Shown: positions 42,101 through 52,909, numbered from the stretch's first letter. The stretch is DNA of 56,569 nt from Stentor roeselii (GCA_006503475.1 RSEH01000287.1:1-56569); one strand, 5' to 3'. A program made the numbers and translations. Notes: a model not told the origin generated them from the sequence alone.

Positions 42101-42354
42101 ACAGTACAGACAGTCGAGGTCAAGTCTTCAGGAAGAGAAATCTCAGTGATCAACGAAGACACATTCAATTCTAAGTCGTTAACTGAAAAGTAAAGGTAAA
42201 GCGTGTCAAAGTAGTCCAAATGATTCGAGTTCAACTCGATCGAACGGATCTGCCATGATTGAGTGGTACTTATAGTGAAGGGGCTTAAATAGTCACCGTA
42301 AGTCGACTCTAAAAAGTTCCCAAAGGCGCTTAAGAGCAAGCTGAGGATAAGCAT
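36121..42354 (-). CDS. Giant secreted surface protein, paralog 5 (about 2,077 aa)
   Basis: The frame is open from 42390, but that codon is TTG. In-frame ATGs occur at 42384, 42366 and 42354. I chose 42354 because it places a normal signal peptide (MLILSLLLSAFGNFLE) exactly where the paralogs have theirs; the longer forms add a polar leader. The signature SWQIRSIELNSNHLDYFD follows. Other landmarks are LYMPVSTSASR near 495, VNDGEKIVIAPGTYSG near 1480, GFYYIDWEI near 1558, FCANC near 1660, VTWCLAGEDIFD near 1735, RRRLE near 1895 and SCVICNDYPMTPDC near 2036. The C-terminus (VLMMSYFLTLVNFL) is hydrophobic and ends without a tail. It appears closest to paralog 1. It is the first gene of the head-to-tail trio, so sequence upstream of it is the only free promoter for all three. 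The family is unrecognised. Confidence 0.84.
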   Translation of the reverse strand: MLILSLLLSAFGNFLESTYGDYLSPFTISTTQSWQIRSIELNSNHLDYFDTLYLYFSVNDLELNVSSLITEISLPEDLTSTVCTVEELDENFQDWMAICSYFVETSGIYGPLGIIIRAAETGQVIAEDKSFGYFYVFDNMIEEEDGTLTVRYSEESTQVISQTISLNFTFELSDLQWILPDDYFVLYIADDFSYETLEFTWLGDQASSGMSKATLVPDQDDEKVLYIYGIEDELEGSNGFNISFELSGFTNPSHAKTGGDYNWRLRIYRYSTSTVYRFVRGTGPNEDISSGVITVSSWLPKNSAIKGFIASGLTTFTVLSFKTENEFPYDGTLTVDVSGAVFCEKNFQTDLKQVPADPDDTGECSLRVSYGSGIMDCLVTDGTSSSKVECFASESIPGGTSFTLVALTTFKATVVSVISISSKTAGDSFIDDLKDTFIPNLTPAILMTINQHYIATSFDDTNGVNSLAASGTYGIVLAFNAPTNLVVGDSFSLYMPVSTSASRTSLNVAVTSSYFSLYQINTGLDFNTFDPDIASEATSNKVVVGSNVISFTLESAASSGKGIVFYLGAGSKSSPNDIFMPLLKTLVSDMSESVLVLKKSSVTYISAQPFSFDVNEEDLEFNLLPFCNNVFELSVPLKVSITLPFEYNVGSLIVYLTFDHDLSSGTSLEQGDFYPTQNLKAQLTEQGGLQLNLTKLTKNTEEWLIFAYPDDIEDLSASISVTLIRGSQEVEVFSNTFTISSPSSEVLYEQNTQKSINVQGSDQVSFTLEEDNHDGTSATSFTMSFAYLIPRGFALTKGTTTLLGHDSQYHESRAAYGSSTVNELVSTTYTQTLTAPWYTVEGLQYVTLVLVVGSSFTSSDCVYGFKQAYSVSDSLTMTYKSFSPTSQKAYTYGSIFTYLNLKLTVPGYVASNSYIQVTLSDHWSSLFVDDMSMWVSLAGTRYEGTSENSIWTSEIILTQTSGSTTTLEVNVLVKLPEVTKDEVSSFESFVGFNSIYVFYDGLMDSTPESFQWVQVNHDSEGKVKTKFSAGSMTSVKSKAQSLAFPNVKGSQSVFFEVSFKVNQLVLAGSFITVDAGFEVDSDLSKNTWCNFLFESVLISNGALILTTLNDIEAGSDVVIVKDFAFDLDTEGLWDVKVSVEVDGKTVIDDFTDAVTTQGFTVESSPYMKVSKFSIVPEVTNAGTDSWYTVNITLNDSLQNDSFIHLQFNKGYNSLLGPTYSFEDLPETYFIEAYSSSGSLLLCEVFHWSLSCYLGTPSSSSIIFRLRLLNPSSSSTLNVFFTSPSNEFLVQPYYQSQSDIFSFNTSYFNNVDIYHVHIEENSSNKGLTHSVFLYISSDFLLNLTSVFIIDFPLPYDLSSTFLSSTSCSILYQNSTTLEETQLFSSSPCSIQDNSVMMAPGLSDFQVSWLNWTILVIEGLFTPTEETDNLFDLGEEGVWFYSRNFRVALASISRKETFSQLTIGFVSFGNIHGTFAGFELNTNEKILVNDGEKIVIAPGTYSGVFKVSTENSELKSKKVTLKGTPRDESIQIIGDLTLTSDLPSGEFWVGVASGTVSGFYYIDWEIEEEAYGESLYMSPKPTLIEVDESLSYVLEFSYSLIVPPDYFSMPYPLSIVSETRKISPFEDLEVVFSHDLDVQIEFSPSTLIISAEETFASLQIFCANCSIGTVYQFKASLSSSSFQMEEIQQFEFDYPYSDPAEIQGNIKELTSNSFKVELFSDSFALVTWCLAGEDIFDPYLVSEEYLLSNVKGLGADEGVFGSLEQQVEDYYAKLYELLENAENYEDFALEAWTSSRKIYLINQDQVVESETKTIASFEQLTPDSTYYFYLFVDNYSGYSSVSYSEVITTEGLSSHGKVQMTDFIETSEIISKMSELLHVDPFRILTSSSTRRRLEVSQSFTVLSSMTSETSGYELISQFTNEKLGDALGTEILTVSPLTPDDLSPGDWAYEPVWNVEDETLWLNFTSTVDGKVHCEVEVSPNANYSQITADQIRFKLDRTGAANYENYFGLNVEAYENSSIWFNVSGFQEAVVSCVICNDYPMTPDCSEVKNFTYEEEEQSSFQEVLMMSYFLTLVNFL

Positions 42355-42390
42355 TTTATATGCCATTAAAAAATTGTGAACCATGGTCAA

Positions 42391-42700
42391 CCTTTTAACG
42401 TTTGGACTGTCAAGGAAGGGATTTGGTTGTGGATGGAAGGAAGGAAAATTTGATGAATTTGGATTTTTTAGATATTTTGGAAAGGGTGAGGAAAAGATTT
42501 AGAGGAGTTAGAAGTTTGGATTAGATGATTTTGATTTTTTATGATGGGTTGAAGGGATGGTTTGGAGAATCGGGTAGGGTTTAGGGGTTTTCGGGGATTT
42601 GGTTAGGATTGAGATGATTGTTGAATATGGAAGTTAGAGTGATTTGAAATTTAAGAAAGATTTAATTTTGGTTTAGTAATGGTTTAAGAAGTTTAGTAGT
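42391..42700. promoter_or_regulatory. G-rich, C-depleted tract upstream of giant paralog 5, with a G-quadruplex-type motif
   Basis: For about 300 bp the plus strand is rich in G and T and has almost no C, unlike the AT-rich spacers elsewhere. At 42572-42596 there are four runs of three or four G separated by two to five bases, which fits the usual quadruplex pattern. Because paralog 5 is on the minus strand, the G-rich strand is the template strand and a transcript starting here would be C-rich. It is the natural place for the promoter of the 5-4-3 trio. Whether the tract has a function is inference. Confidence 0.45.
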
Positions 42701-43671
42701 TGATGGAATTTCATAGAAGATTTTACTATAATCTCTTTTTTCTAAGTTGCTTTGAGATTTGATTAAAAATATGATTATGACCTCTTCAATTCTAACTTAA
42801 CTTTCGATTTGAAGAGGAAATATTAAATATAGGAATTTTTAAACAAAATGATTAGAAAAGTGAATTAAGGAATCATAATGAAAGGTATTCCTTAAATACC
42901 AGTTTAAAATCAACTTAGTTATAATATATTTCAAGTCTTAATCATAAAACAGTTCAAAAGTTTAGAATAGATCTGAAAACTATTTAAAAATGATCAAACT
43001 TCTGATTATTTATAAGTTCTTTCGAGATAAACAATAAAAATCATAGAAGGTACTTTAGATTGTTCAGTTATTTAAATAAAACTTGATTATAGATGAAAGT
43101 AAAAAATTTACAGGAATAAAACCCTCAAAAATACAACTTTTTCTAATCTAATATGAATTTGAAGAAATCCAGAAAGTCTTTAAAGAAATATTCGAAAAAG
43201 ATTATGAATGACAATTTTGTAAAATAAAAAATTTTCTTCGTGATGTTTTCTAACTTTTCTTCTAGATGGGTTATTCTAATACTCTTCCTCTTTTTCAAAT
43301 CCAGGTATGTCAGGTATCATTAAAATAAATATAAGGCTGGAAAACTAAGTTTTGGTTAATTGATAAGTAAGTGATAATTGTTAAGGATTTCCTTGTGAAG
43401 AGATTTTAGAGTAAAACTATCACTCATTAATCAGCTTTCATTTAATCAAGTTAAAATTTTTTATTTGCTCATGCCTTTCAAGTAGTTCAGTCGAAGCATA
43501 GACTATTATCTTTGCAAATAAACACAATTGTTCAATGCAAAACCATTTAAATGATCCTTAAGAAAAAATCATTAATTCTAAAAAAATATAAGCATTATTT
43601 TAACTTCTACATGAAATCTATTCTATATAATAAAAAAACAATTAATCTCTAAATAATCACTAATCTATTAT
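42701..43671. other. AT-rich spacer between the two surface-protein families
   Basis: I see no gene here. The last part (about 43430-43671) is clearly similar to 54180-54421, the 3' flank of copy 3 of the LamG/Cys-rich family, so it belongs to the duplicated unit and should hold the 3' end of copy 1's transcript. Confidence 0.6.
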
Positions 43672-46600
43672 TTAACTATATGATTTATTTCTAATATTTA
43701 TCTCAATAATCTCCACTACTGGTTTGATCTGATCTGGAATCAGTCTATTCCTCAAATTCTCAAGTTTAATATAAAATTCCTTCAATTTGAAAAGTAAAAC
43801 AATCAAAGAAATGATATATTGTATACTAATACATGAAATAACAATGAAAACTACGAGATTTTGATAAATTTTCTCTGATATCAATTTTTTACTAGTTGAA
43901 AAAATCGAGAAACAAATAAAAATCAATGAAAAAGTAATTTCAGTAACCAAATTCGTTATCTGACTATAAACATCTTTAAAAGGTCTGTACTTCAACATAT
44001 AAAATATCATTAATATTCCAGAGCTCGTATTAAAAATAATCTGCGCTAAACCTGATACATTCATAAAAAATTGAGTTAAAACAAACTGCAATCTCCTTAA
44101 AAAGTAAAAAACATAAAAATAGACACTTATAATTCCCTTATCATTCTTGAACTCTGAAAACAATCCTCCATATTTCAAAACAACTACCTCTTCAGATATG
44201 TTATCATAAATACAAAACAACAAGAAAGCAAAGAATCCAGGTGTAAAAGCGACAAAGAACTAAATAATCATTACTATTGTCAAGCCAGCTGATAGTTGAT
44301 TAAAGTAAAACTCCACTGCTGAATGGTTCAAAGACTAAATAAAAATTACAGCTTTCAATGCAATTATTGAAAAAACTGCTAGGTCTATATATGCCTGAAT
44401 CCAAAACTTGATAAAAACGGTATATCTGTAGTTTTCTAATAACTTTTCAAACTTCAAACTGAACTTACCTAGTTTAAACTTGCTTAGAAGCAAGATGAAA
44501 GGCCATAAAATCATCAGAATGATTAAAGGTAGGACTATTTTCCCGATATTGACCCAAAAAACTGAAGTTTTTATTCCTGCTGACTTTATTTCTTCACTTG
44601 GTTCAGTTGTAGAGTCTTCATTGAAAAAGTGGATTAAAAAGTTAGGAAGAACATTAAACGCCCCAACTGAAGTAAAAAATAATCTCGTAACATTTTCATC
44701 ATAGTTGCTACTCAAAGGAATGTAAGGAAGGAGCTGCAAAGTTCCAATCAATGCCCAGGAAGCAGCAGGATTCGATATAAAAATAAATCCAATTGAAGTA
44801 GTTGCCATTATCTTTATTGCACCTGAAGATTTTTCAATTAAATTTTTGATTTTTGGGTCGATGTATAAGTATTTAGATAAACTCACTGAATACTTGTATT
44901 TTTGTAGTGATGCATTGAATATAGAGTAAATTGTTTTTTGTAATTTTAAAGTGATTATTGTGTTATTTGATATAGATTCAGTGAATTGAAGATTAATGAT
45001 ATACTCAGAAGATGATCTGGAATATAACTGGAACTTTTGGTTTCTGCCTTTTTGGAAGGTGATTGAAATTTGATTAGCACTGAGAGACTTTAACGGTTCA
45101 CTGAATACCAGTAAAATTTTATTAGATTTGCTGATATTTAATGTTAAGTAAAAGAAATACTCAACACATAAACTGTTTTTTTCTTTTAATCCTTTTTGAC
45201 AGATGCACTCCTCATCAACTCTGATCATATCATCAGGACATTTTTTTAAGCATTTTTGACTGTCAAGTAAGTCAAAGGTTTTATTTGCACAGTTTATACA
45301 CTGGTCCTTTGAACTGCAATTTGCACAAGTTTCATTGCAGCTGATACAGTCTCCGTTTTTATCCATGAAATACTTGTCAATGCAAACACAGTTATTTTGA
45401 TCATCTAATATTTTCTTGGTATCATTACAATCTAGACACTCATTTAATGATTTGCATTTCTTACAAGGTGGGATACACGCTTCACATTGAAAATCTTTTG
45501 ATGAGTTGTTTTGGTAAAAACCATCAACACACTTACAAGTTCCATTAAAACTAAGATAATAATTTTCAGTGCAACTTAAACAGTATGTTGAGTTTTTACA
45601 AGTTTCGCAAGGCATGTTGCACTGCTTACATAATTCATCATTTTCAAAAAATCCTTCTGAACACAAGCACTTTCCATTCATTGCCTTATAGTTTTCCTTT
45701 TTGCAAGTAAGACAATATTCAAGATTTTTACAAGTTTTGCAAGGAGCTTGACAGGCTTTGCATGAATCAAAAGAATTAATTTCTCCAATAGCCCAATATC
45801 CTTCTTTACAAACACAGACTCCATTCACAATCTCAGTGTTAAGTGAAGTACATACTGAACATTTTCCAATACCTGAACAGGTTAAACACGAATTCTCACA
45901 TTTCATACACTCTTTCGACTCTTCTAAAATATAATAGCCTTCCTTACATATACATCTGCCAGCATTTAAAATAGCATTGACATCTCTGCATTCTAAACAT
46001 TTTGAAGAATTCTCACAAGATCGACATTCTGGAAGACAACTTAAGCATATAGAGTTATTTTTGAAGATACTTGAAAAGTACCCATATATGCAAGAGCATG
46101 TTCCGTTGATTATTTCTGCATTATTATCTATGCATGATGTACAAAATGATTCAGTTGAGCATGTATTACATTCAGGTAAACATTTTAAGCAGTTTAATGA
46201 TGAAGTTGAAGAGTTTTTGTAGTAGCCACCTTTACATGAGCAGACTCCGTTTATTACAGTTGAGAAGTTTGATTTGCAAGTCAAGCATTTATTTTCTACA
46301 GAGCAACTATCACAATCATCTCTACAGCACCCTTGTCCACCTGATATGCAACTGCATGAAGACTGGTATGTGCTACCAGAACTTGAATCAATACAAGAAC
46401 AAACCTCTTCAGAACTGAATTCACAGCTTTTACTCGGACAATTGCATTTTATTATCGATGATCCTTTACATCCATACCCTGAAGAACACACATTTCCATT
46501 TGAATCCGTCGAAGTACTCACTGAGTTCGAAGCGCATCCAGTCCCAAGAGAAGGAATCACAAAACTTGGATTGCAATCACTGCAGTTTCCTACAAAACAA

Positions 46601-47274
46601 GTGCTACTTGAAGTACTTAAAAACTGACTTTCGATATTAACTTCCTTAAAAATAGCAAAATACCAAACAAATCCTCCTATTCCAGGAATATTTAAGTTGT
46701 CTGTTCCAATATGAATGTGGCGAACTTCTTCTGAACTATCATCGAAGTTTGATGAATCAGAATGTTTGAGAATAACTGCATCATTATTCTTGATTTTGAT
46801 GATGTTTTGATTGATTTCAAAAATGATCAAAACCCATTTATCTATATAAAATTTACTTGTTTTCCATGAGTCGTTTGGGCTCGTAGCATAATATTGAAAA
46901 TTATATTCCAGTGTCGCACTTGAGGTTGGTTTGTAGTGAGAGATGAAAATAACTTTCTTCGGACTCCATCGGCAAAAAATTAATCCTGGAAATATGCCAT
47001 TTGTGTAGAATATGTCATCTGAAAGAACCCAAAAAACTAAAGAAACTGGATTGGGTATTCCAAAATTTGGTAGTTTGATCATACAATATTTGCTTAAGTA
47101 AACTCCTCGATCGGTAAAAAGACAATCTAAGTTACCCGAAGTAGTATCTTGTCCATTACTTCCATTGCGGTTATTTCCAGAGTAGTCGTAAATGACCTGA
47201 CCATAGTTCTTCCAAAGTCGGTATTCGAGAATCTGAGGTTGAACCACATAGAGCAAAGCGAATATGAGAGACAT
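43672..47274 (-). CDS. LamG-like, Cys-rich, multi-pass membrane protein, copy 1 (1,190 aa after removing two introns)
   Basis: Three exons (47274-44350, 44334-44275, 44259-43672) join in one frame once two 15-nt introns are removed. A signal peptide (MSLIFALLYVVQ) precedes a LamG/concanavalin-like beta domain (about residues 15-220). From about 225 to 700 come many furin- or EGF-like cysteine repeats of the type CxxC(x)nCxxC with NGxCxCxxGY cores. A short beta segment follows, and from about residue 815 there are some nine membrane helices, including FLRRLQFVL and KYRPFKD, which recall the membrane part of fungal and ciliate TRP-like (Pkd2/Flc-type) proteins. That last link is tentative. The architecture fits a surface receptor or channel that senses an extracellular ligand or mechanical input. 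It is the first of three tandem copies, all on the minus strand. Confidence 0.82.
44260..44274 (-). other. 15-nt intron 2 of copy 1
   Basis: On the minus strand it reads GTAATGATTATTTAG: GTAA at the 5' end and TAG at the 3' end, phase 0. Without its removal the reading frame meets TAG. The same intron, identical in sequence and position, is in copy 3. Confidence 0.85.
44335..44349 (-). other. 15-nt intron 1 of copy 1
   Basis: On the minus strand it reads GTAATTTTTATTTAG, phase 0, with its final TAG in frame. It joins ALKA to SLNHSA. The same sequence is at the same place in copy 3 and absent from copy 2. Confidence 0.85.
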
Positions 47275-49397
47275 GTTGTAAAAATACTTTATAATATAAA
47301 ACTCTCTCGGAATTTTTATTTGTTTAAAGTAGGAATTTAAGTTTGGAAGATATTTCGATTTTTACAAAGAATTCAGGTTTGAAGATGGTTTAAGCGAATG
47401 AATTAGGCTTTGCTATTCTTAATAAAAGCGAAAACTACTTTGCTTAGATTTGATAAGCCAATCTTCGATTATATATGAATTTGATAGATATATTTCTGAT
47501 ACTTAAACTCTAGTATGATATTATATGAGAGAAGTTTATTGAAGAACTTAATTCATTTCTCATCAAGGAATTTGATTAGTAAAGGATTTGATTAATCATC
47601 TTTGAAGAAAGCTTATTCTTCATACAGTTTTTAGGGTATAACAAGAGATATACAAAAAATTTCTAAAGAACTTGTGCATGGAGTTTTATGTATTAATAAT
47701 GATTAGTTAGTATTTAAATAACCTATCTAAAATTTTAATATTTATCTTGTTTTAATATTTTATATTAATCCTCATTTCTTTTCAATAATAATTCCTGAAA
47801 TTCGGTCTCTCCTTGTGAAATCTAAGAAAGGATTAAAAATAGGGATTGATAGAAGATGCTATATATAACTATATACTAAACTTTGTTGGTATTAATAAAA
47901 CACTAACTTAATTAATGAGTCTGTTTTTGGGTCTCAAATAACTCCCTTCCATAAAAAAGTAATAAAAAATTTGAATTGATCTTACAAAAATGCAGATGAA
48001 GCATCAATCATCGTCTAGATCTTCTTGAAGCATTCCGAAAAATCTTCAGAAGTTTGTTGTAGTTTAAAGCATTTGGTATTTTACGTTGTCTAATATCTGA
48101 AGTGAATTTTATTTTAAAATACTTTTAAATTTACCTCTTTATATCTATGCTTTAAGTGTATTATGACTCACTTGAACTTTATTAATCAAGGATAATATGA
48201 AGTTTCTTCTTGATAGCACAAATTATGAATAACGTAAGGTGGGAGTTGATTGGGTTTAACTCGAAATTTTATCAGATAATTATTTATGAGTTTCCTCATA
48301 TTTTTATGATATTAACTAATTATACTCATTATTTCCCACTATTTCTGGGTACTTTCTATGATTTCTTATGGTGATCATCTGTAAATAACTTGATTAGCGA
48401 TACTTTTCCATGCACTAAATGTAGCATCTATGAATTCCTTCGTAGATTTTATAGCTTTTGTTCAATTAGGAGATTCAAAAAATTTATATCTTTCTATAAG
48501 GCTAAGATCAGAGACTTTTGAGACGATCGCTTGACTTTATTTTCTTTTATTGCAGTGTAATTTGCTTATTCTTACTTATCTCGGATTGCTTGGCTATCAT
48601 ATGATTCTCTCTTGTATAAAGCTTTCAATTTGCAATAGACTGCCACTCTGCTGATTCCAGATTCATGATAAATGATTTGCTTTGATATCTCTTTTATTAT
48701 AATTCATACCTATTAAAAAAGAAATCTTAGAAGATTTTAAAATTCTAATGATCTAGAGTTGTTGAAATCTTTAGTTACTTTTTTGTAGCCATTATAGGTT
48801 TCAGAGATTGCTCAAGAAAAATGATTTTAAAACAGATCTCCAAAGTAACTTAATGATGTGATAATTATAATTGGTTATTAAAATAATTAATATGAAAGCT
48901 ATTTTCACATGAGGCAAGACTTTTAATCAAGTAACAATCGTTATCATTCAAAAAGTAACCTTAAAATCGACCACGGCTCAAGTCTTGCTAGATTGTTAGA
49001 AGCTAAAATTTTCATATTTCCAACTCGAATGTGAAAATTTCAACAAGAGTTATATGGTATGTAAGCTTTTGTAAATTTTAAGAAGAGTTTTATCACTATC
49101 AGATCAAATTTAATTCCTTTCTTAGCCATTGATAAAATAATTATCAGTATAATATTATTCAAGTACTTATAGTTAATAATTTATAGAATATTTAATATTT
49201 TCAGCTATTACCACTAAAAAAACAATTTTTAAAAGATCAGAAACCATTTGAGGAAAAATAATTTTGGATTTAAATTAAGTTTTTGTATATTGATTTGTTT
49301 ACTAAACTTGCATTCGAGCTATAATTATTATTACTAAGAAGCAGAAGAAATAATGCATCTCAAATATTTATTCTTAACTATCATCAACTAAATCCTA
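47275..49397. other. Long AT-rich spacer between copies 1 and 2, partly duplicated
   Basis: This is 2.1 kb without a recognisable gene. The left part (47275 to about 48180) is similar to 52910 to about 53700, the corresponding upstream flank of copy 2. It therefore holds the promoter of copy 1 and was duplicated with the gene. The right part (about 48200-49397) is the 3' flank of copy 2 and matches nothing else I can see here. No RNA gene or open frame was found. Confidence 0.6.
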
Positions 49398-52300
49398 TTA
49401 AACTGGCTTCTTACACAACTTCAGTAATAACCCTTTCACCTTGATTATAAACCCAATGACACAAATCGCATATTGAAAAATCAGTCCAAAAATCAGAAAA
49501 CTTGTGAAGAACATGTCAAAAATATAATCGTCTTTTAAGAATTCAAACAAACTTCTTCCAAGAATCAAAGCAAAGACTAAAAATAACAAAAACTCAATGA
49601 AAATATTAGAGATCATCACGATTTTTTCTTTAAAAGGTCTAAATCTTGCAAGGTATATAAGAAGACAAAAACTTGACACAAGGTTCAAAGATCTTTGGAC
49701 TAATTCAAACTCACTTAAGTAGAGTTGGCTGAAAACAAAAACAACTCTTCTAATTCCTAGTAAAAAGTAAAATAAAGTAAAAATAAACCCTTTTTCGAAG
49801 TGAAATTCATAAAAAAGAGATCCGTACCTACTAGCAAAAGTTGAATCATTAGATGTGATGAGCTCCATGTCTACCCAAAGTGTGATAAAAATAATCACTG
49901 GTGTAGAAATAAACATTGCCTAAATATTATTTACAATAAAAATAAAAGAAAACGATTTATTGATAGATGACTCTAAACTAATATCACTTGTTTTGGTTTC
50001 AAAATTGATAAGTGAATAAGCTCCAAAAAACAAATGATTTTGAAGCCAAAACCTAATAAAAATCGAATACCTATAATTTTCAACTAGTTCTTTCATTTTT
50101 TGGTTAATACTAAAGAGGCTGATCTTTAAAAAAAAAAGAGAAATGGAAATAAAGCAATCATTAAACAAAATATTGTTAAATATGGACCTAGGTTTATCCA
50201 TACATTTGAAGTTACAATTCCAATTTTTGTTGCTTGGTCGAATGGAATATCTGAACTATTTGCGTTTAAAAATAATTTTGGAAGATTTAATGAGTCGAAT
50301 TTGTTTATCACCTTGCAAAACTTGTTCGCAACTGGAGTTAATGGTTTTTGGCTAAGAGGTAAAAAGTAAATCATTTGAAGAGTATTTACCAAAACCCATC
50401 CAGAAGAAGGATTAGAAAACATTGCAAAGAAAAAAGCGATAATATTGCAAATTTGTGCTCCATCCTCAGCTTTTTTTATAATTTCTTGAAATATTTCTTG
50501 AATTACTTCGAATTCATTGAACTTGAGAGAAAATTCATGATTTTCAAGAGTTTTATTTGAAACACTTTGAATACTTTTATCGAATATTAACGTAAAATTA
50601 GTGTCTTTAGGAACAGTAATTTTGAAATTAAATGAAATCTTATAAAAGCTGTTTGAATTTTGAGTAATTTTATATGAATAATGGTTTATATCAGTTCTTA
50701 TCAATACAAGTGAAGAATTTAAACTTTTTCTAAGATTTTCATTAAATTGCAATTCAAGACTGTTGTTTTGATGAATATTTATTGTAAGTTTTAAATATTC
50801 CATGATGCAAGCTTCTTTAATTGTAATGTACCCAGATGGGCACTCACAATTATACCGAATCTCCAAATTGCAAATAATTTTACAATTTCCAGTGACTAGC
50901 AAATACCCATCATAGCAATCAAGACAATCAACTATCCCTTCATTTTCATTAAATTTACAATTCAAGCAATTTTTTGGACAAGGAGTACAATATCCAGTAC
51001 TGTCTTGATAATATCCTTGTTTACATTTGCATCGATTATTATTATCTAAGAACATGTTATGATCTTTGCACTTAAGACATGAATCACTATCTTGACAGAT
51101 GGCACATTCATCAAGACACTTGAAACATTCTTCAAATTTTCTATAAAATCCTTGTTGACACAAACACCTTCCATTTTTCTGTGTAGTAAAAGCATAACTA
51201 CAAGTCAAACAATATGTGGAATTTACACAAGTTTCACAAGGTTTAATGCATCTGTCGCATGAATCTTCATTTTCATAAAATCCTACAGGGCATAAACAAA
51301 TCCCATTGATTGCCTTATAGTTTTCCTTTTGGCAAGTAAGACAATATTTAAGATTTTTACAAGTTTTACAAGGAGCTTGACAGGCTTTGCATGAATCAAA
51401 AGAATTTATTTCTCCGATTGCCCAATATTCTGCTTTACAAATACAGACTCCATTCACAATGTCAGTGTTTAGAGAAGTACATGCTGAACATTCGCCAATT
51501 CCTGAGCAAGTTAAACACGAATTCTCACATTTCATACATTCTTTCGACTCTCCTAACAAATAATAACCTTCCATACATATACACCTGCCAGTATTTAAAA
51601 TAGCATTGATATCTTTGCATTCTAAACATTCTGAAGAATTTTCACAAGTATGACATTCTGAAAGACAACTTAAGCATTTAAAGCTATTTTCGAAGATGCT
51701 TGAAAAGTACCCATGTTTGCAAGAACATCTTCCGTTGATTATTTCTGCATTATTATCTATGCATGATGTGCAAACTAGTGCACTTGAGCATGTATTGCAT
51801 TCAGGTAAACATTCTAAGCAGTTTAATAACGAAGTCGAAGGGTCTTTGTAGTAGCCACTTTTACATAAGCAGACTCCGTTTAATATAGATGCGAAGCTTG
51901 ATTTGCAACTCAAGCATTCATTTTCTACAGAGCAACTCGCACAATCATCTCCACAGCACCCTTGCCCAAGTGATTCACAATTGCATGAAGACTGGTATTT
52001 GTTACCAGAACTTGCATCAATACAAGAGCAAACGTCTTCAGAGCTGAATTCACAGCTTCCACTCGGGCAATTGCATTTTATTATCAAAGATCCTTTACAT
52101 CCATACCCCGAAGTACATATATTTCCATTTGAATCCGTCGAAGTACTCACTGAGTTCGAAGCGCATCCAGTCCCAAGAGAAGGAATCACAAAACTTGGAT
52201 TACAATCACTGCAACTTCCTACAAAACAAGTGGTACTTGAAGTACTTAAAAACTGAATTTCAATATTGACTTCAGGAAAAATAGCAAAATACCAAATAAA

Positions 52301-52909
52301 TCCTCCTATTCCAGGAATATCATAGTTGTCTGTTCCAATGTGATTGTGACGATTTTCCTCTAAGCTATCATCGAAGTTTGATGGATGAGTATGTTGGAGA
52401 ATAACTGCATTATTATTCTTGATTTTGATGATGTTTTGATTGATTTCAAAAATGATCAAAACCCATTCATCTATATAAAATTTACTTGTTTTCCATGAGC
52501 CATTTGAGCTCATAAGAAAATATTCAATTCCAAAATAATATCTCAGTTTCACACTTGAGGTTGGCTTGTAGTGGGAAATAAAAATAACTTTTGTGAGACT
52601 CCATCGACAAAAAAAGATTCCTTGATCTTGGCCATTTGTGTAGAATATGTCATCTGAAAGAACCCAAAGAACTAAAGAAACTGGGTTGGGTAAACCGAAA
52701 TTGGGTAGTCTGATCATACAATCTTTGCTTAAGTAAACTCCTCGATCGGTAAAAAGACAATCGAAGCTATCTGAAGTAGTATTTTGTCCATTATTTCCAT
52801 CGCGGCTATTTCCAGAGTAGTCGTAAATGACCTGACCATAGTTCTTCCAAAGTCGGTACTCGAGAATCTGTGCTTGAACCAAATAAAGCAAAGCTACAAT
52901 CAGAGACAT
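49398..52909 (-). pseudogene. LamG-like, Cys-rich, multi-pass membrane protein, copy 2, with a one-base frameshift
   Basis: It has the same layout as copy 1: signal peptide (MSLIVALLYLVQ), LamG-like domain to about residue 225, furin/EGF-like cysteine repeats, then a membrane region. The first half is very close to copy 1, while the last cysteine repeats, beta segment and membrane part are strongly diverged, as if from another subfamily. The frame breaks in a run of ten T on the coding strand (50128-50137). One more T would restore reading into FLKISLF and the rest of the membrane domain, which is otherwise fully open and ends at a TAA at 49398. One 15-nt intron is present (49920-49934) at the position of intron 2. 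The total would be about 1,165 aa. Since there is only one lesion, at a homopolymer, a sequencing or assembly slip, allelic variation or true recent inactivation are all possible. I label it a pseudogene only because of the break. Confidence 0.6.
49920..49934 (-). other. 15-nt intron of copy 2
   Basis: On the minus strand it reads GTAAATAATATTTAG, phase 0, ending in an in-frame TAG. It joins FIFI to AMFIST. It lies where copies 1 and 3 have intron 2, but the sequence has diverged apart from the GTAA start and the ATTTAG end. Copy 2 has no counterpart of intron 1. Confidence 0.78.

Noticed and set aside
29951-42390. Paralogs 5 and 4 as one polyprotein joined by frameshifting or readthrough
   Set aside because: Each has its own signal peptide and a C-terminal hydrophobic tail exactly at the junction, as separate secreted proteins would.
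42572-42596. An interstitial telomere repeat
   Set aside because: The G-runs are not spaced in the 8-base TGTTAGGG register of the chromosome end, so only quadruplex potential is claimed.
44260-44349. Two in-frame TAG codons in copy 1 (and the same two in copy 3) taken as premature stops, readthrough sites or reassigned codons
   Set aside because: Both TAGs are the last three bases of perfect 15-nt GTAA...TAG introns, the typical heterotrich size, and removing them restores one frame.
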